DNA of 64,000 nt. Origin: Paraphoma chrysanthemicola. Taxonomy: Eukaryota > Ascomycota > Dothideomycetes > Pleosporales > Phaeosphaeriaceae. The notes beneath the pieces were generated by a model, which was given only the letters and a program-made list of their open reading frames with translations, was not told the DNA's origin and searched no databases. Made by a program: the position numbers and the translations under genes. The stretch is taken from NCBI GenBank assembly GCA_020744225.1, contig JAGMWG010000017.1, forward strand, positions 682,001 through 746,000. Reading direction: 5' to 3'. Below, piece after piece: positions 42,932 through 55,290 of the stretch. How positions within the stretch are numbered: position 1 is the stretch's first letter; every line of letters begins with the position of its first letter.

Positions 42932-45900
42932 GGCGAGAGATTAGCTGCCCTTGTGGTCGCAGCGATCCACAACGGACGGGCTTGACGAAATTAGGGATGC
43001 ACCACCAACGGACGCGCAGCAGGTGCTTGGCCGACAGCGTGAGACTGGCGACGTGCGTTCCAGGGCCCGTTCGCCGGATCTGGCAGGACGTGGAGTGGTT
43101 GGCTGGGCGGGTGTCGAGGTGCTACAAATCTGAGCACAGCGGGAGTGAGACGAAACAAGCGCTCTCGAGGTACAAGGTGCTGACCGACGCGATTACTGCG
43201 GCGCGAGAAGAGTCAGCACACACGAAGGCAGGCTCGGTAGAGCGCAATGTGGAGGCGAGGCAGCGCGTACAGTATGTGTTGGGCTAGATGAGGGTTGTTA
43301 AGCTGGTGGCCGCCGAGGAGTGCAAGTGCAAGTGCGGATTGAGTGAAGCCAGTACACCCAAGGATTAAGGAATGATGGTATAATGAACGGACAGATGCCA
43401 CAGGCCGACTCAATGCTGCGAGTGCGACGATGGGCTCCAGAGGCGAGGGGTCGGAGGAGCGGCGGGGAGGAGAGCAGGTGGTGAGGATGTGTAGACGACG
43501 CGGGAGTGAGCGACAGGCAGCGCCGACCTTTTGGCAGGCACGACTGGAGACGCCATGCGACGCTAGAGCATGCACGGCCCACAGCTGCCAGCCGGGCACC
43601 CCTGCAAGTGCAATCGCTTCGCTCAGTGGTGCTCCTCATCATTTCGACCTGACCCACGGCGAGCAGGGCTCTTTACAATCCTGCGAGGGTGCGAAATTGA
43701 AATTGACCATTTGCGCAGTAATAGGCGTGTTTACTTTTGGCCTGAGTCGAGCAGGCTGCTGCCACCCCGTACTGTACGCAACACTGGCGGTGCCCGTGTG
43801 CCTGAGTTGAACACTGCCGGGCGCGCCGTCACGAGGCTGCTGCAAATTTGCCAGGCCCGTCGTCTGGTCCTCTTCCAGACAGCCGTTCACACCAACTTCC
43901 AAGGCACACCTGCAGTTCGCGCGACCATGATGTAGGTACTGTGTAGGTAGCGCCTGTTCACCCGCTCCTCGGCGCTGGCGAGGGCACAGGTCTGGCTCGG
44001 CGGTGGCTGCACGTCGCGCTGCGACTATAGCTGCACTGTGGTTTGCACTCGGCCATGTTTATCCTCCGTCCGCTGCATGCGGCTCTCGTGCTGTCTGCCC
44101 GCTGCTGCCGTGTCAGAGGAAGTCTGGACGGCACGTCGCTCGCGGGAGCATCCCTCCTTGCGCTCCGAGACGGGCTCCTACTCGCTGCCGCCTCCTGCAC
44201 GCGATATGCATCCTCTCTACTATCGCTGAGATCGTCTTGGCCGCCTGCCGCAACCCGGCTAGGTACCCCTCCTGTTGCTCAATGCAAGCTCCTTGCGCTC
44301 GGCGGCGGTTAGGATAAGGTCTGCAATTGCTCCTTATCTTGAGCTGCACGACCCGTCGCTGCCCGGCGCGCAGCCGTCACTGTTGCATCAAATGCCCTTC
44401 TTTGCCCGAGTCCTCGGCCTCGACACATGAAGATGTGCGCCGAAATGTTTCACCGTACGTACGTGGTGGGCCCTGTCCAGCCCGGCTGCCAAGAGCCAAT
44501 TTGATATCCGCTACAGGCGACGAATCTGATGCCCGTTTGGATGTGCACTAACTATGCAGGGGAAGAACCGCCTCTTTTCCCCCGAGCCTTTCCCCTTTCA
44601 TCAGCACGCTGCGCTCGTCCTCGCCACCCATAAATAGGTTATGATAGACGAAATGCGGAGAAGCGGGACAGAAGAAGCAACGATCTCTGTCGGCTCGAGG
44701 TCTGAGATGCGTAAGGCAAGAATCGCGAACATCGCAATCGAGCATGACGGATATTCAAGAAGCTGTAGAAGTACTGCATGAGCTGGCCTCAAGATAACGG
44801 TGCATGTGCATTACGATTGCTGTGAAAAAGGCGATTGCATTACTGATAGGACTATGATCTGGCCATCGAGGGTGCATGAGGATCGCACCTTCTGTGTCTC
44901 AAGACACTGAAACGGGGTTGTGTCGCCTATTGTACGACAACATGGCAAACCTTCTTTCCGCTCTCATCAAGCCCCAATGCATCTCAGGAGCGGAATCTCA
45001 TTGTGTTTACTTCATGTCCATTTGGTATCTGATCCGCCCTGTCTGATCATTGCACCGCCTGCACAACTGCAAGCATGTATGACACGAACGTGCGCTGTGG
45101 ACTCGTGTGTGCTCTTAGGACTTGTTCGGCCTCATTACGTCCAGCAGCCCACAAAAACACGAGAACATTGCGACGTCATAAGCCTGGTTTACCTTGTCTC
45201 CCGTAGTGCTGCAGTACCATTGATCTTCAGGGACCATCGGCGCCGCCACCCGAAATAGCGAATTTTCTGCCTTTTCATCTCCGCTTTCGACGATTTCTTT
45301 TGCAATTGTGCAGGGCCCATGCCGGACTCCGAATTTCGTGAAAGAAAAGCCTGTACCAAGTGGTGCCGAGCACGAAAACAACAATGTCACGCAAATCAGC
45401 GCAAGCTCGGCCAGGAGATCCGATCTGGTGGATTGTAGCGCATGCAATGGCTCCTCTGGTAACTTTAAGCACCGGACTGGCCTTGCGAGGTTTGCACCGG
45501 CTAACTTTGGTTCTTTGTTTCCCGGCGGTTCGGCGGTGAGCCAAAGTAACCTCAGAAGAACTCGTGTTCACTTCAAGGCCCGAAGGTCTATTTGCATGTC
45601 AGCTTTGAACGCGTGGACAGTCGGCGCAGGGCTTCTTCATCCTCCTTCAGCGAGCAAGTTCGAGTGTCAACACAGCCACCTGCCATCCCCATATCTAGTC
45701 TCCACAGCGGCGCAAAGTCCTCCGCTTAGTGCTATTGGTTTCCAGGCGCCAGCAAGCGGCATCCAACCTTAAATGGCGTCCGTCAACGCTCCTTGTCCGT
45801 GTCAAAACCAATTCGTCATTCGCACGGCCCCTGAGCGTCGTCGCTTCCGTCCGTCTCCAACATTTCCAGGGGCAACCGCAACCAACGGCTGTGGCTCCTC

Positions 45901-48900
45901 AGCCTTGTTGCCTCTCTCAAAATTGACAATTTCTTGCACTTCCACTTTGAATTACAAAGTGCGAGCAAATTGGCAATTTCCGGAGGAGAGTAATTTTGCT
46001 GCGTCAAAACCGGGATTGCCAATGAGCCACCGTACCGAGCTGGACCAATCACGGGGAGTAGCCACAGTTGCACTTTCTTCTTTGAGCCACCTCCATCGCT
46101 CGTTCTCGATCACGCACAGATCGAAAACGTTGCTTTTGCTTTTGTGCCTCGTCATCGCAGCCCTACTAGGTCTCGACCATGATGGCGCAGTCCACGACTG
46201 CCGCAAGATTGTTGCTGTAATCGCAGTCTCGCGTCCACCCTTGTGGTTTGTTCGTCTATCCCAGTCTCATCTTCACGAGCAATCATCAATCAGGAATTCA
46301 CCCGGCTTTGCGACACCAAGCCGCAGAGCCTCACTTCCGAACACATCACCACTCAATGGTAGGTGACTTGTCCCAACAGAAGGCGAACAGAACATATCTG
46401 CAGCCACTCACAACGTGTTCGAAGGCTGTGTTGTCCCTTGCTTCCGCTGCATTCCGCTACTTGGCCACTATGACTACCATGATTTTCCCCGGGCCATTAA
46501 GCGTCTCCGCCTTCACACCCTCACTACGGGTCTGAAACACCGCCTTCGTGGCACCGGCAGTTCATGCTGCAGGAACCAGCACAGCTGAACAGGTTTTTTA
46601 TGCTGGCTCATTGGACAGCAGGCTGCTAGTATGTAATTGGTACTGGTTGCAACGGAACAGGTTGTCTACGAGCAAAGCTACCAGACTTCTCATCTCCTCG
46701 CTTGACTGGATAGGGAGTGCTGGATGCATGCGGGTCGCGCTTGCATCCTTTCTTTGTTGTCCTTCAAAATGCCTCAACCGTCCGTCGTGTCGTCGGTTGA
46801 GCGTCAGCAATGGTCATCTCTTCGCTTGCGTACCTCAGGAACGTACGACAGCTGAGCTGCCACGATTGCCATGGCTGGCTAGCCAACCATCGATGATGCG
46901 CCACCTCGCGATAGAGTTCTTAGTTCTTCATTACTGCATGGGGTGCCCGCCCGTTCCTGCCTTATCGAGGTTGTCCATCTCAATTGGTTCATCCTAATCA
47001 GTTCGGCTTACGGGAGCCCGGCAGCCTCTCAGCGCTAGAAAGCTCTGCTGTTCACACCACCACGTTTGGACCACACTTGGCCCGACGACATGAATTTGGA
47101 CGATGGGCGAGGCAAACGATTGGTATGACCTCAGCTTCGGTCTGACAACCAGGGGCCGCTGACGGGACCGACCTGCCTGGCATTGCATCTACCAACACCA
47201 CGTTTCGTGATACTCACGTCAGAAGTGTAAACTCACGTCCAGCGTCGGCGACTGAGCAGATGGGCAGTGGGGCCAATGTATGCAGAGCCACGAAAGGACA
47301 TGCAAAGAGCGAGCAATGCGAATCGTTTTTCTATTGCGACTGGACGGCAACCAACATCCGCAACAGCCATATCGCGACATGTCGATTCTGCACGTTGCTC
47401 TAGCGCATGCATGACACTGATCTTCAGGGCTCGTGAAGCGATCGACTTCTCGAATGGGCTCTTTTGTGCCTTGCATCGGCCAGCGCGGCGGGCAGACCAA
47501 TGATGCGAAGTCTGCCACAACCCCGCGGCGGGGCGCGCATCCGGACGCATCGCCAACAGTTTCCATTGTCTCAAGGATTGCAAGCACCGTCCCAGCAAGT
47601 GCTGCGCTGCTGGCACAAGCCATCCCAGAATTCGAGTCAAGTCATCCCAGTGTGGTGCAGCGTCTAGGTACACTTGCGGCGGATGGATCACGATCTCATC
47701 GTCAAGTCAAGCTATTCAAGCGCCTGCCCCGCAATGCATCGCCCACCACAGTGCCATTGTCTCCTTGCATCTAGGCTTCGGTAGCATTCCGGCGGAAATA
47801 CTCCGCAAAAGACTTGGTGGTGTGCGGCACATCACGAGTAGCTTTGCACAAAGTTTCCGGCTGCCGTAGCGCTGGGTTGGTTCTTAGCGTGGCTGCAAAC
47901 AAGGCCTCTGATCGGTCAACACATGCAAGAGCAAGCATGCAGCACAGTGGCACAGCTACTGCTCGAAGCCAACGGTCAGATACGGCCTCGCTTGTACGAC
48001 CACGAGCGGAGGAGGCTTTGTTGTCCACGAGACCTGTGTCTAGGGCTGGGCTTGCAGAAGCCACCAACTCCTGCATCGCTGATCACTGTGCAGGTCTCCA
48101 CGCGGTGCTGCAAGCTCGACGAATATGGGAGGCCTTGCAGCCGCGATAGGCACCGGTGAGGATTCGAAGCGCTCATGCACACTGTGCGTCTATTAAAGAT
48201 TGTCTTGCTGTCAAAATGTGGCTGCCGGGCAGCTTGACAGGGCCACTGACGGTGCAGTGTCAAGACGTGATACACCCGAGACCCTCACGCGCACCGATCA
48301 AAGGCTGTCGTATGCCTTACTGCAATCACGAAGCGTACCCTTCGAGTAATCCTTGCTGTCGCTGATGGAATATGCCTTGTCATGTCCACTGGTCACAACT
48401 AAGGAAAGGAAGCCTTGGATAGTACAGCGAAACTTGATGTTCTCAGCATGTACTTCATTGGCTTTTCAATGGACTCATGTGTACACATGAAATTTGAATT
48501 GAGATATGCTAACATGTGTGTTGTCTTCCTGGCTTTCTGAAAATCGCCAATTCGTCTGCGTCTCAGATCGTTTCAGTGTCATTCTTTACTTCGAAGTAAA
48601 CAGGATGGAGAGAGCGTAAAGTAATTGTCACTTTAAATACGCTTGGATATTGTCGGCACGACTCAATAGAAACCTTGCGCGTGCCGTTGCAAGCATGGCA
48701 TCATTGATCTTCTTAATATTAACGTCCAAGGAGCAGTCGAAGGCTTCGGTTGATAATAAAACAACTTTACACACATTGCAGACGGCTCAAAAGTACCGGT
48801 GGCGAAGCATTGTGTCGGACACTTCCAAGGCTATAGGCACGTTTTCATGGCCGTACTCTGGCGTTACAGAATTAAGAACTTATCATGATCCTCGAGAGCG

Positions 48901-51224
48901 ATGCCAAACAGAGATCGTTTTCGGTGATGTTTGTGATGTTTGGTTCTTGAAGTTGGACTTGGTTGTGAGAGAGACCTGAAACGAGGAATGTAGTCGGCCC
49001 TTATGCTTGCGTTAACATTGCCAGTGCATGATTTGCTGGCACGTTTCACCCACTGGTTCCGAAATCTGGCCACATTATGAGATTTTGGCTATTTTTCAAA
49101 ACCTTCTTCTGCATGAAATATTCGACACGTGTAACGAGAATCGCTTGCCATGAAAAACTGGTCCGGATATGGTTGCCGCATTGGACGCTTCACTGGCTTA
49201 TGTGGATATGGCATGCTTTAGCACAGATCTTGTGCAGAAAAAACATTGTATAATGAGACGAAAACAGAAGTGTATATGACTTACACGATATACCTCGCAT
49301 TTCTTGAACGCAACTCATGGTCCGCGTGTTCAAGGCACATGTCAGACTCAGTCTAAAATTTCTCGCGCACTCATTGTATCGAAATTAGGGCAGAGTATAA
49401 ATATCTTCTCTCCCTCACATCAGGTCTTCTTCATGCACTACAACCCCTACGAGATTGTTCCAAACGGCCATATACAAGGGCAATGGTGTTCCAAACGATA
49501 GCGAACCAAAACATGACTTGGGGGGCACTTGAACGAAATGAACAAGAATCGTCAAAAAATCACCACATAGATGAATGGGCAGACTTCATGTCAGACATCA
49601 AGTGAGTCGGGGAAGACTTCTACAAGTGTCGTGGTGCTGTTTCTCTTACGCTCTGCTTATTTAACAAGCTTCTGCATACCACTGTCTTCTCCTTCTATTC
49701 ATCCACTGTTGCCTATTGATAAAATTGATCTGGCAAGCATCATGTCTACGAAAGTGCGATCGACGTCGACAGATGCTGCCTCCGACCTTCTCCGCTGAGT
49801 GCAAGTTGTCATCCCAAAATGTGGGATCACAGTACACTCTTTGAGCACCAAAAGACATGACCGAACAATGCATGTATCGAAGCGAGTTCGATCTCGCCCC
49901 TGAATATGAGAGTGCCAAAGACACTGCAATCAAATTGTTTGCATGCATGGCGTTTCCCTGTTCATCTTGCACATGCATAAATCCAGAGCGATGGCAATTC
50001 TCTCAGGTTTACATTGTTTTGTCCCTGGGTTTTCTCAAAGACGAGGAAACTGTGTTCAGGATGTTCAAAAAGAGAGGAACATACTATTCATATTTGCTGG
50101 CGCCATTCTATCGCGTGGCCAATTCCTCGCGAGGCGTTTTGACAGGTGCAACATCAGAGACATGAAGCACGAAGCAAGTGTGATCCGGCGCATACTTCTC
50201 TGAAACTGACGCGAGAGACGAGAATCAATCGCTGCCTTCAAAGGTGTCAAAATGAGCAGAGGGAAGATGAAATACCCTGAGCAACACAAATACAGTTTGC
50301 ATGACTTAATGATGCATTGTATCGCACTTCGGCACACTTAATCTGCAACCCTCACTACATTTCTCACACCCCAGGAATATATAGACATGTGCTGGGGAAC
50401 AATACCGAGCTACATCTCATGTTCTGATCAACTGAGGAGGTCAAGGAAGGCTCAAGGACTTGGATGAGGAACAGATGGCCAGAAGAGAAATAAATTGATG
50501 AACTTGTGATTGATGAGAACTTCGCAGCAAGAATGACAATTCATCGCATAGCGTACTAGACCCAAGGTAGTTGTGAATCTTCAAGTTCTAAGTGGCGCTG
50601 ATTGTCTTTCACGTTCATTGCATTTATTATATCGTAGTATATGGTCACGAAAACACCATTAGCATGGTCTATAATCACGCTCAGACCTCGAAAGTTTTAG
50701 GAGCACGACTTTAATCATCTACATCTTCATTTTGGGAGGATCTTTGAGTCCCATCGCGGATGTTATCTTCGTCTTTCGATACCGTCCTGGACCAAGAGGA
50801 CAAGAGGAGTAAGAAACACATAAGGGTCAGACGAGAGCATGATTATTATATACACGTATTTAAGATCATTACAAGAAGCACATAACGCCAAGTTGATGAC
50901 TTTGATTATCATATAGATCATGGAGGAGATTGATAATTATTGCTCGACATGAGCGCTCGACATTGATAACAGAGAGAACCAAATTTTAAGAAAATTGGAT
51001 CGGATCCGAGAGCTCGATGAGAAGGTTATGCGCGGTTTCATGTGTGGTAAACAGTATCTGTTTTGGACACTGTAGATGTGCTGTCATGCCAAACATTTCT
51101 ATCGGTACGCCCCATTCACACCAATGCTCAGGCTTCCAAGCCATGGATGGCGACCAATGTACTAGCATTCATTTGTAGGAAAAAGTCGTATTACTAAGAC
51201 TTGCTCGTTATAACAGAGAGAATG
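42932..51224. other. Gene-free block of 8.3 kb
   Basis: No ORF here reads like a protein, has splice structure linking it to another, or resembles a transposase, reverse transcriptase or integrase. The longest (about 42739-43287 plus, 45773-46366 plus, 47219-47691 minus) have random-looking composition. From about 42.9 to 48.2 kb the base composition is balanced to GC-rich. From about 48.3 to 51.2 kb it is clearly AT-rich, with TATA-like sequences near 49396 and 50387 followed by pyrimidine-rich runs. I see no long terminal repeats, inverted repeats, tandem arrays or telomere repeats by eye. Possible contents are a very long promoter or leader, long noncoding RNAs, or a decayed element beyond recognition. 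Confidence 0.6.
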
Positions 51225-53738
51225 TCACAGCGTGACTGAGTGCTGCGTTGTGGCCGAACTGGACGTCGTCGGTGTCGCTGCTGGCAATACGGTTGTAGCT
51301 TGAGTGGGCGGTTGGGCATTCAGCTGAGCAGTAGATTGAGCGTTCGACGCAGGGTTAGCTTGGACGATGAGTTGTGGTGGTGTCTGAGCCGCTGATTGAG
51401 TAGTTGCCTGAGCCGCTGCACTAACAGGCTGGGCCGTAGACGGAGAAGTATTGGATAGCATGCTCGTATTTGGCGTTGCATTCGAGCCTTGTGACGTCCC
51501 CAAGGCTGGCGCCTGGGTCGATCCTGTCTGTCCCGCTGGTGTTGCAGCTGTAGCGCTCGACGTGTTGTGTCCATGCGCGGTGCCCGATCCAGCCGTACTA
51601 TTGCCCGGCGCCCCCGTAGATTGCCCGGATACCGGTGTATTGGCGACATTGGACATTGCATAGTTCAACTGAGCCTGCAACTGGGGCAACTTCACCTTCT
51701 TGACAGTGACCGGAATCTCCTTATCTGTTCGCGTTGACGCTGCTATCTCCTGGGCTTCGTAACCACGACGTTGTTGATGGAAAACACCGTCTTGGATCCA
51801 GCGTTCAATACGAGGTGCAAACGCGGCACGGAATCGTCGTGTGAAGATGAGAATGCGCAGTAGAATGATATCCGTGATGATGAAAGCGCAGGTCAGTGTT
51901 GTTACAAAAGCAAGGGCGAAGACGTTGATATTGCTGGTAAACTGTTATCACATGTGGTACGACGCAGGATAGTGAGCCTTGACTTACACAAATCCTCCCG
52001 GCATGCGCATACGCAAACTGGCACATAGTTGCCTTCCTCCGCTCTGAGAGTTGTGGTCAGTATACTTCGCTGGGTTCGGGTTACGATTAGCAAATCCCGT
52101 TGCGTAGTCTGCAATGACAATTTGCATCCCTGACCATACTTGGCCTTCCCATGCGATGAATTCCCGGTACCATTGGTCATCTGGAAGACTGTCTTTGACT
52201 CCTTTTCTGGACATTTCGTCTCCTGCTGTTGGTCCATTGCCGATCGCAGCCAGTGAATTCGAAAAATACGTGGAGAACTGCAATAGCTGTATGACGGCGA
52301 TTTGAACAGCAGTGGCGCCAGGATATTCGGTATTGGACGCATTCAGAGTCACCCCTTGTAGGCTTCCACAGATCTCGGTTGAGTTCGGTGCTGTGAAGCA
52401 GTATTGAAACTGGAAAACTCAGCTGTGCTGCACATGTGAGGTAAGCCTTCAGGGTGATATACCTGCTCTTTGCATGCAAATACAGCAGCCGGAAAGTCAG
52501 ACTCATACAGAGTATAGTTGTAAAAAGATAGGTTAGTCGGAAGTGCTTCATAGATAATGTAAGGCTTGTGTGCAGCGAAGAATGGGTCGTTCACTGGGTG
52601 CCAATACCTGACCATATTCTTTGACAGTGTACCGACAGTCAAATCAGCATTGATAGTCAGCATTTTTGATAGAGGCTTTAGGGGGTTCAGGGACGTAAAG
52701 TAGGGCCTATATTGAACTTGTCTAGTGTCGAGCATTAGCTTAGTCCACGAACAAGACTGATAGTGGGGCTCACAGAGTGACATATTCGTAAGTGTTCTTG
52801 GACGAGATCATGCTGATCTGGAACGTGTCGTTGTCGCCGAAGGAACTTCCAAAATAGAGTCGGAGCGTTCTTTCCCAGCGGAATTGCGAGTTTGGATTGT
52901 CATAACGAGTGACGTTGAAGTCGTAGCGTCCCTCCATTTCCAAAAAGGCACAGACGTTTTTCCTTCGTAATCTTACACTGTCCCGAAGTTGAAGGTTCAG
53001 ACCAAACGCATCGTTGACGTTGATCAATCCCGAATCCATCGACACGCCGGGTTGGCTAATGTCAGCGCAAAGTCCTGGAAATGGGCGATCCTCACGGGAT
53101 ACCGCGAAAGGGATATTGGGACGAACAAAAGATGAGCACCGTCCCGCTAGAATGCTGACATTTTGGTAGCAGTCTCGGGAGTAGGAGCGACTAGCCGCTG
53201 TCAGGCGAAGGGTGTAATCATTAAAATCATCGAAGGACTTTCCGGCCTTGGTCATATTCCAGTAACGAGCCATGTCGAACGGGGCGCACAAGGGGCTGTC
53301 CACCAGAACTTGGATACCAGAGTTTGATACGAGGTACGAGGCAAACACGCCGACCACGACGGTCGCTAGAGTAAACACGATACTGGCAACCGCGAAGGCC
53401 CATGTTCGCGCGAAAGCTAGATAAGCCCTCCGTCTCCATGTCCACCAAAGTTTGATCCAGGTAGTAGCGACTGCATTTGGTGGAGGGAGTGTGCGAAGTA
53501 ACGCTTGCTGTTGGTGGAAGTGGCCATCCGAGTCGCGGTCATGTGTGCGCATTTGATGGTACGCGAACATAACAATGTTCCACAGATGTCCAAGCCCGAA
53601 GGTAGTGAGGACAGCAAGGAGTGCGACAATGAGGTTGCCCGTGCGTACATCGGTCGTGATAGTCTTCCCTAAGATTGGACTGACCTCATGGTTTGTCCAG
53701 AATCCGCGCTTGACGTACTCTGCCTGTAATTGGGACAT
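51225..53738 (-). CDS. Multi-pass fungal membrane protein with Ala/Gln/Ser/Thr-rich tail, 784 aa
   Basis: Exons 53738-52774, 52721-52463, 52409-51988 and 51933-51225; introns 52-54 nt, phases consistent. Helices are visible at about 34-60 (NLIVALLAVLTTFGLGHLWN), 112-137 (TWAFAVASIVFTLATVVVGV) and 549-578 (NVFALAFVTTLTCAFIITDI). Between helices 2 and 3 lies a large ectodomain of about 400 residues with Asn-glycosylation sites (NMT, NVS, NVT, NLS, NYT) and paired cysteines (DSPLCAPF, YCFTAPNSTEICGS). The C-terminal 180 residues are cytoplasmic and low-complexity (repeated QSTAQ/TTQSAAQ-like units). This plan matches a Pezizomycotina family of unknown-function proteins. The third donor is ambiguous between two adjacent sites (GTGTAA or GTAAGT); I chose GTAAGT. 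Confidence 0.82.
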
Positions 53739-55290
53739 GCCGATGTGACAAGAGTGAAGCAGAACGCCTGTGAGCAGAATGAAATGGTTTCTATGTTCTG
53801 CGATGAGTGTAGTTGGATATTTTAACCTTCGTGGTCAGCCGGCGTCATGGCGCTGGGAAGGCTGGCTACTTCTTGGTCACCTTGATATCGCCTCGTTTGC
53901 AACAAGCTGACAAAAGTCAGATAGTCGCCCATCCAGCCCAGGAGTAAAAACACAAGAATATTCACAGATCATTGCTGCAGAAGGCTTCACCGGTCTCGTC
54001 GTTGACCGAAAAGAAATAGAGCGCAGTTATGAGGACAAGGTTCCAGCTTCATGCGCATCTTGAGTGCAAAACCACGACGAATTGCAGTGACTTCGAGCTC
54101 GCAACCACTTGATTGGATGACTATTTTATCCTGGGTGGTGGTTGGTCTGTTGTACAACCCGGTGGAGCGGCATTGTTGGTATAAACAGTTCAAAGCGAAC
54201 GCCTTCGCCCCACAATTTGTTGGGGTCGACATGAAGGACCTCGCATATCGCTTTCATAAAAGATACTCGATCAACACCACTTCACCGCCAGGCTGTGGTT
54301 GTACAGAAAGCTTCTAGGTTAGCACAAATAGCCGTGTTCTTTCGTACATGCAGAAATAGATTTCTGCCTTAGCTGTGCTAGAACGGGCACCTTCCATAGC
54401 CCCAAGCCTTCGATTAGTTGCGCAGGAGCCGTCTGCGCTGATATGAGTGGAGTGGGCATAGTGAACGACTGGCCATCTGCCCACACTTACACAGAACTGA
54501 CGCAGGGGCAGTTTCGCAATGATCTGTTCTTGGGGCAAAGTGTTGCCATTGTGGGGACTGCCTTGTAATGGAGTGTCAGTGGACGCAAGCGATCGTCGTG
54601 CGGCGTGACAAGCCACTCTGCGCGGACTGCTTGCTCCGGAGTGTGCATTCCTTTACAGGATGCGGTCAAGATGATAACTGCTCGACGCTGCCATGGGTCA
54701 TAGTACTGCGAATGCACATGGCTCGGGCGAAACTTGCTCAGTGAGATCTACTATTCATTGCAAGGTTGAGGTAACATGTGGGCGTCAATTGTGACGAGTA
54801 ATTAGACTGGGCTTGTCAAAGTCAGTAGATCTGTCAAGTGGCAGGCCTGCGTCCTGCCTTGTGGAATAAGCCACGGAACATAGTAGTAGGTTGATTATGT
54901 GTCATTCAACTATTCCTCATCAAGTCTGAACATACATCATTACCTGCGAAGCACATTCTGCGTACAGTCCTCCCTCTAGGGAATTCAAGAACAGCATACC
55001 ATAACACAATAGACAATAGTAAGGAAACGGGGTATCTCGAGCGAAGACGGAAAACAAAGGCGTGAAACGCGTCGCTCCCACCGACCGTAACGCCCTGTCG
55101 TGGTTGTCGTGCTCAAGAGCGGCAAGGAAATGTTGAACATGAGAAAGCAAACCGAAAACGCCAGCCATGCCCCTGACGATAAAGAAAGTCATCCTCCGTG
55201 TGGTGCATCGTACCGTCGCAGCGTTAAGCTGAGACACAACACACAAACATACACCTTCGCCGCATCGGTCCGGTGTCGAGCGTCGAGCAT
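53739..55290. other. Intergenic, 1.55 kb
   Basis: Promoter of the multi-pass membrane protein and 3' flank of MAF1. Only short ORFs without protein-like composition are present. Confidence 0.55.

Noticed and set aside
42739..43287. 182-codon plus-strand ORF at the start of the gene-free block
   Set aside because: It begins antisense to the Ser/Pro-rich gene and has a Trp/Cys/Arg-rich shadow composition.
45773..46366. 197-codon plus-strand ORF in the gene-free block
   Set aside because: It has an ATG and one hydrophobic stretch (LLLLLCLVIAALLGL), but the rest is random-looking and no splice partner or family is evident.
48161..48190. Possible tRNA B-box (aggattcgaagc) in the gene-free block
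   Set aside because: It departs from the B-box consensus, and I could not fold a cloverleaf or find an A-box at the right distance.
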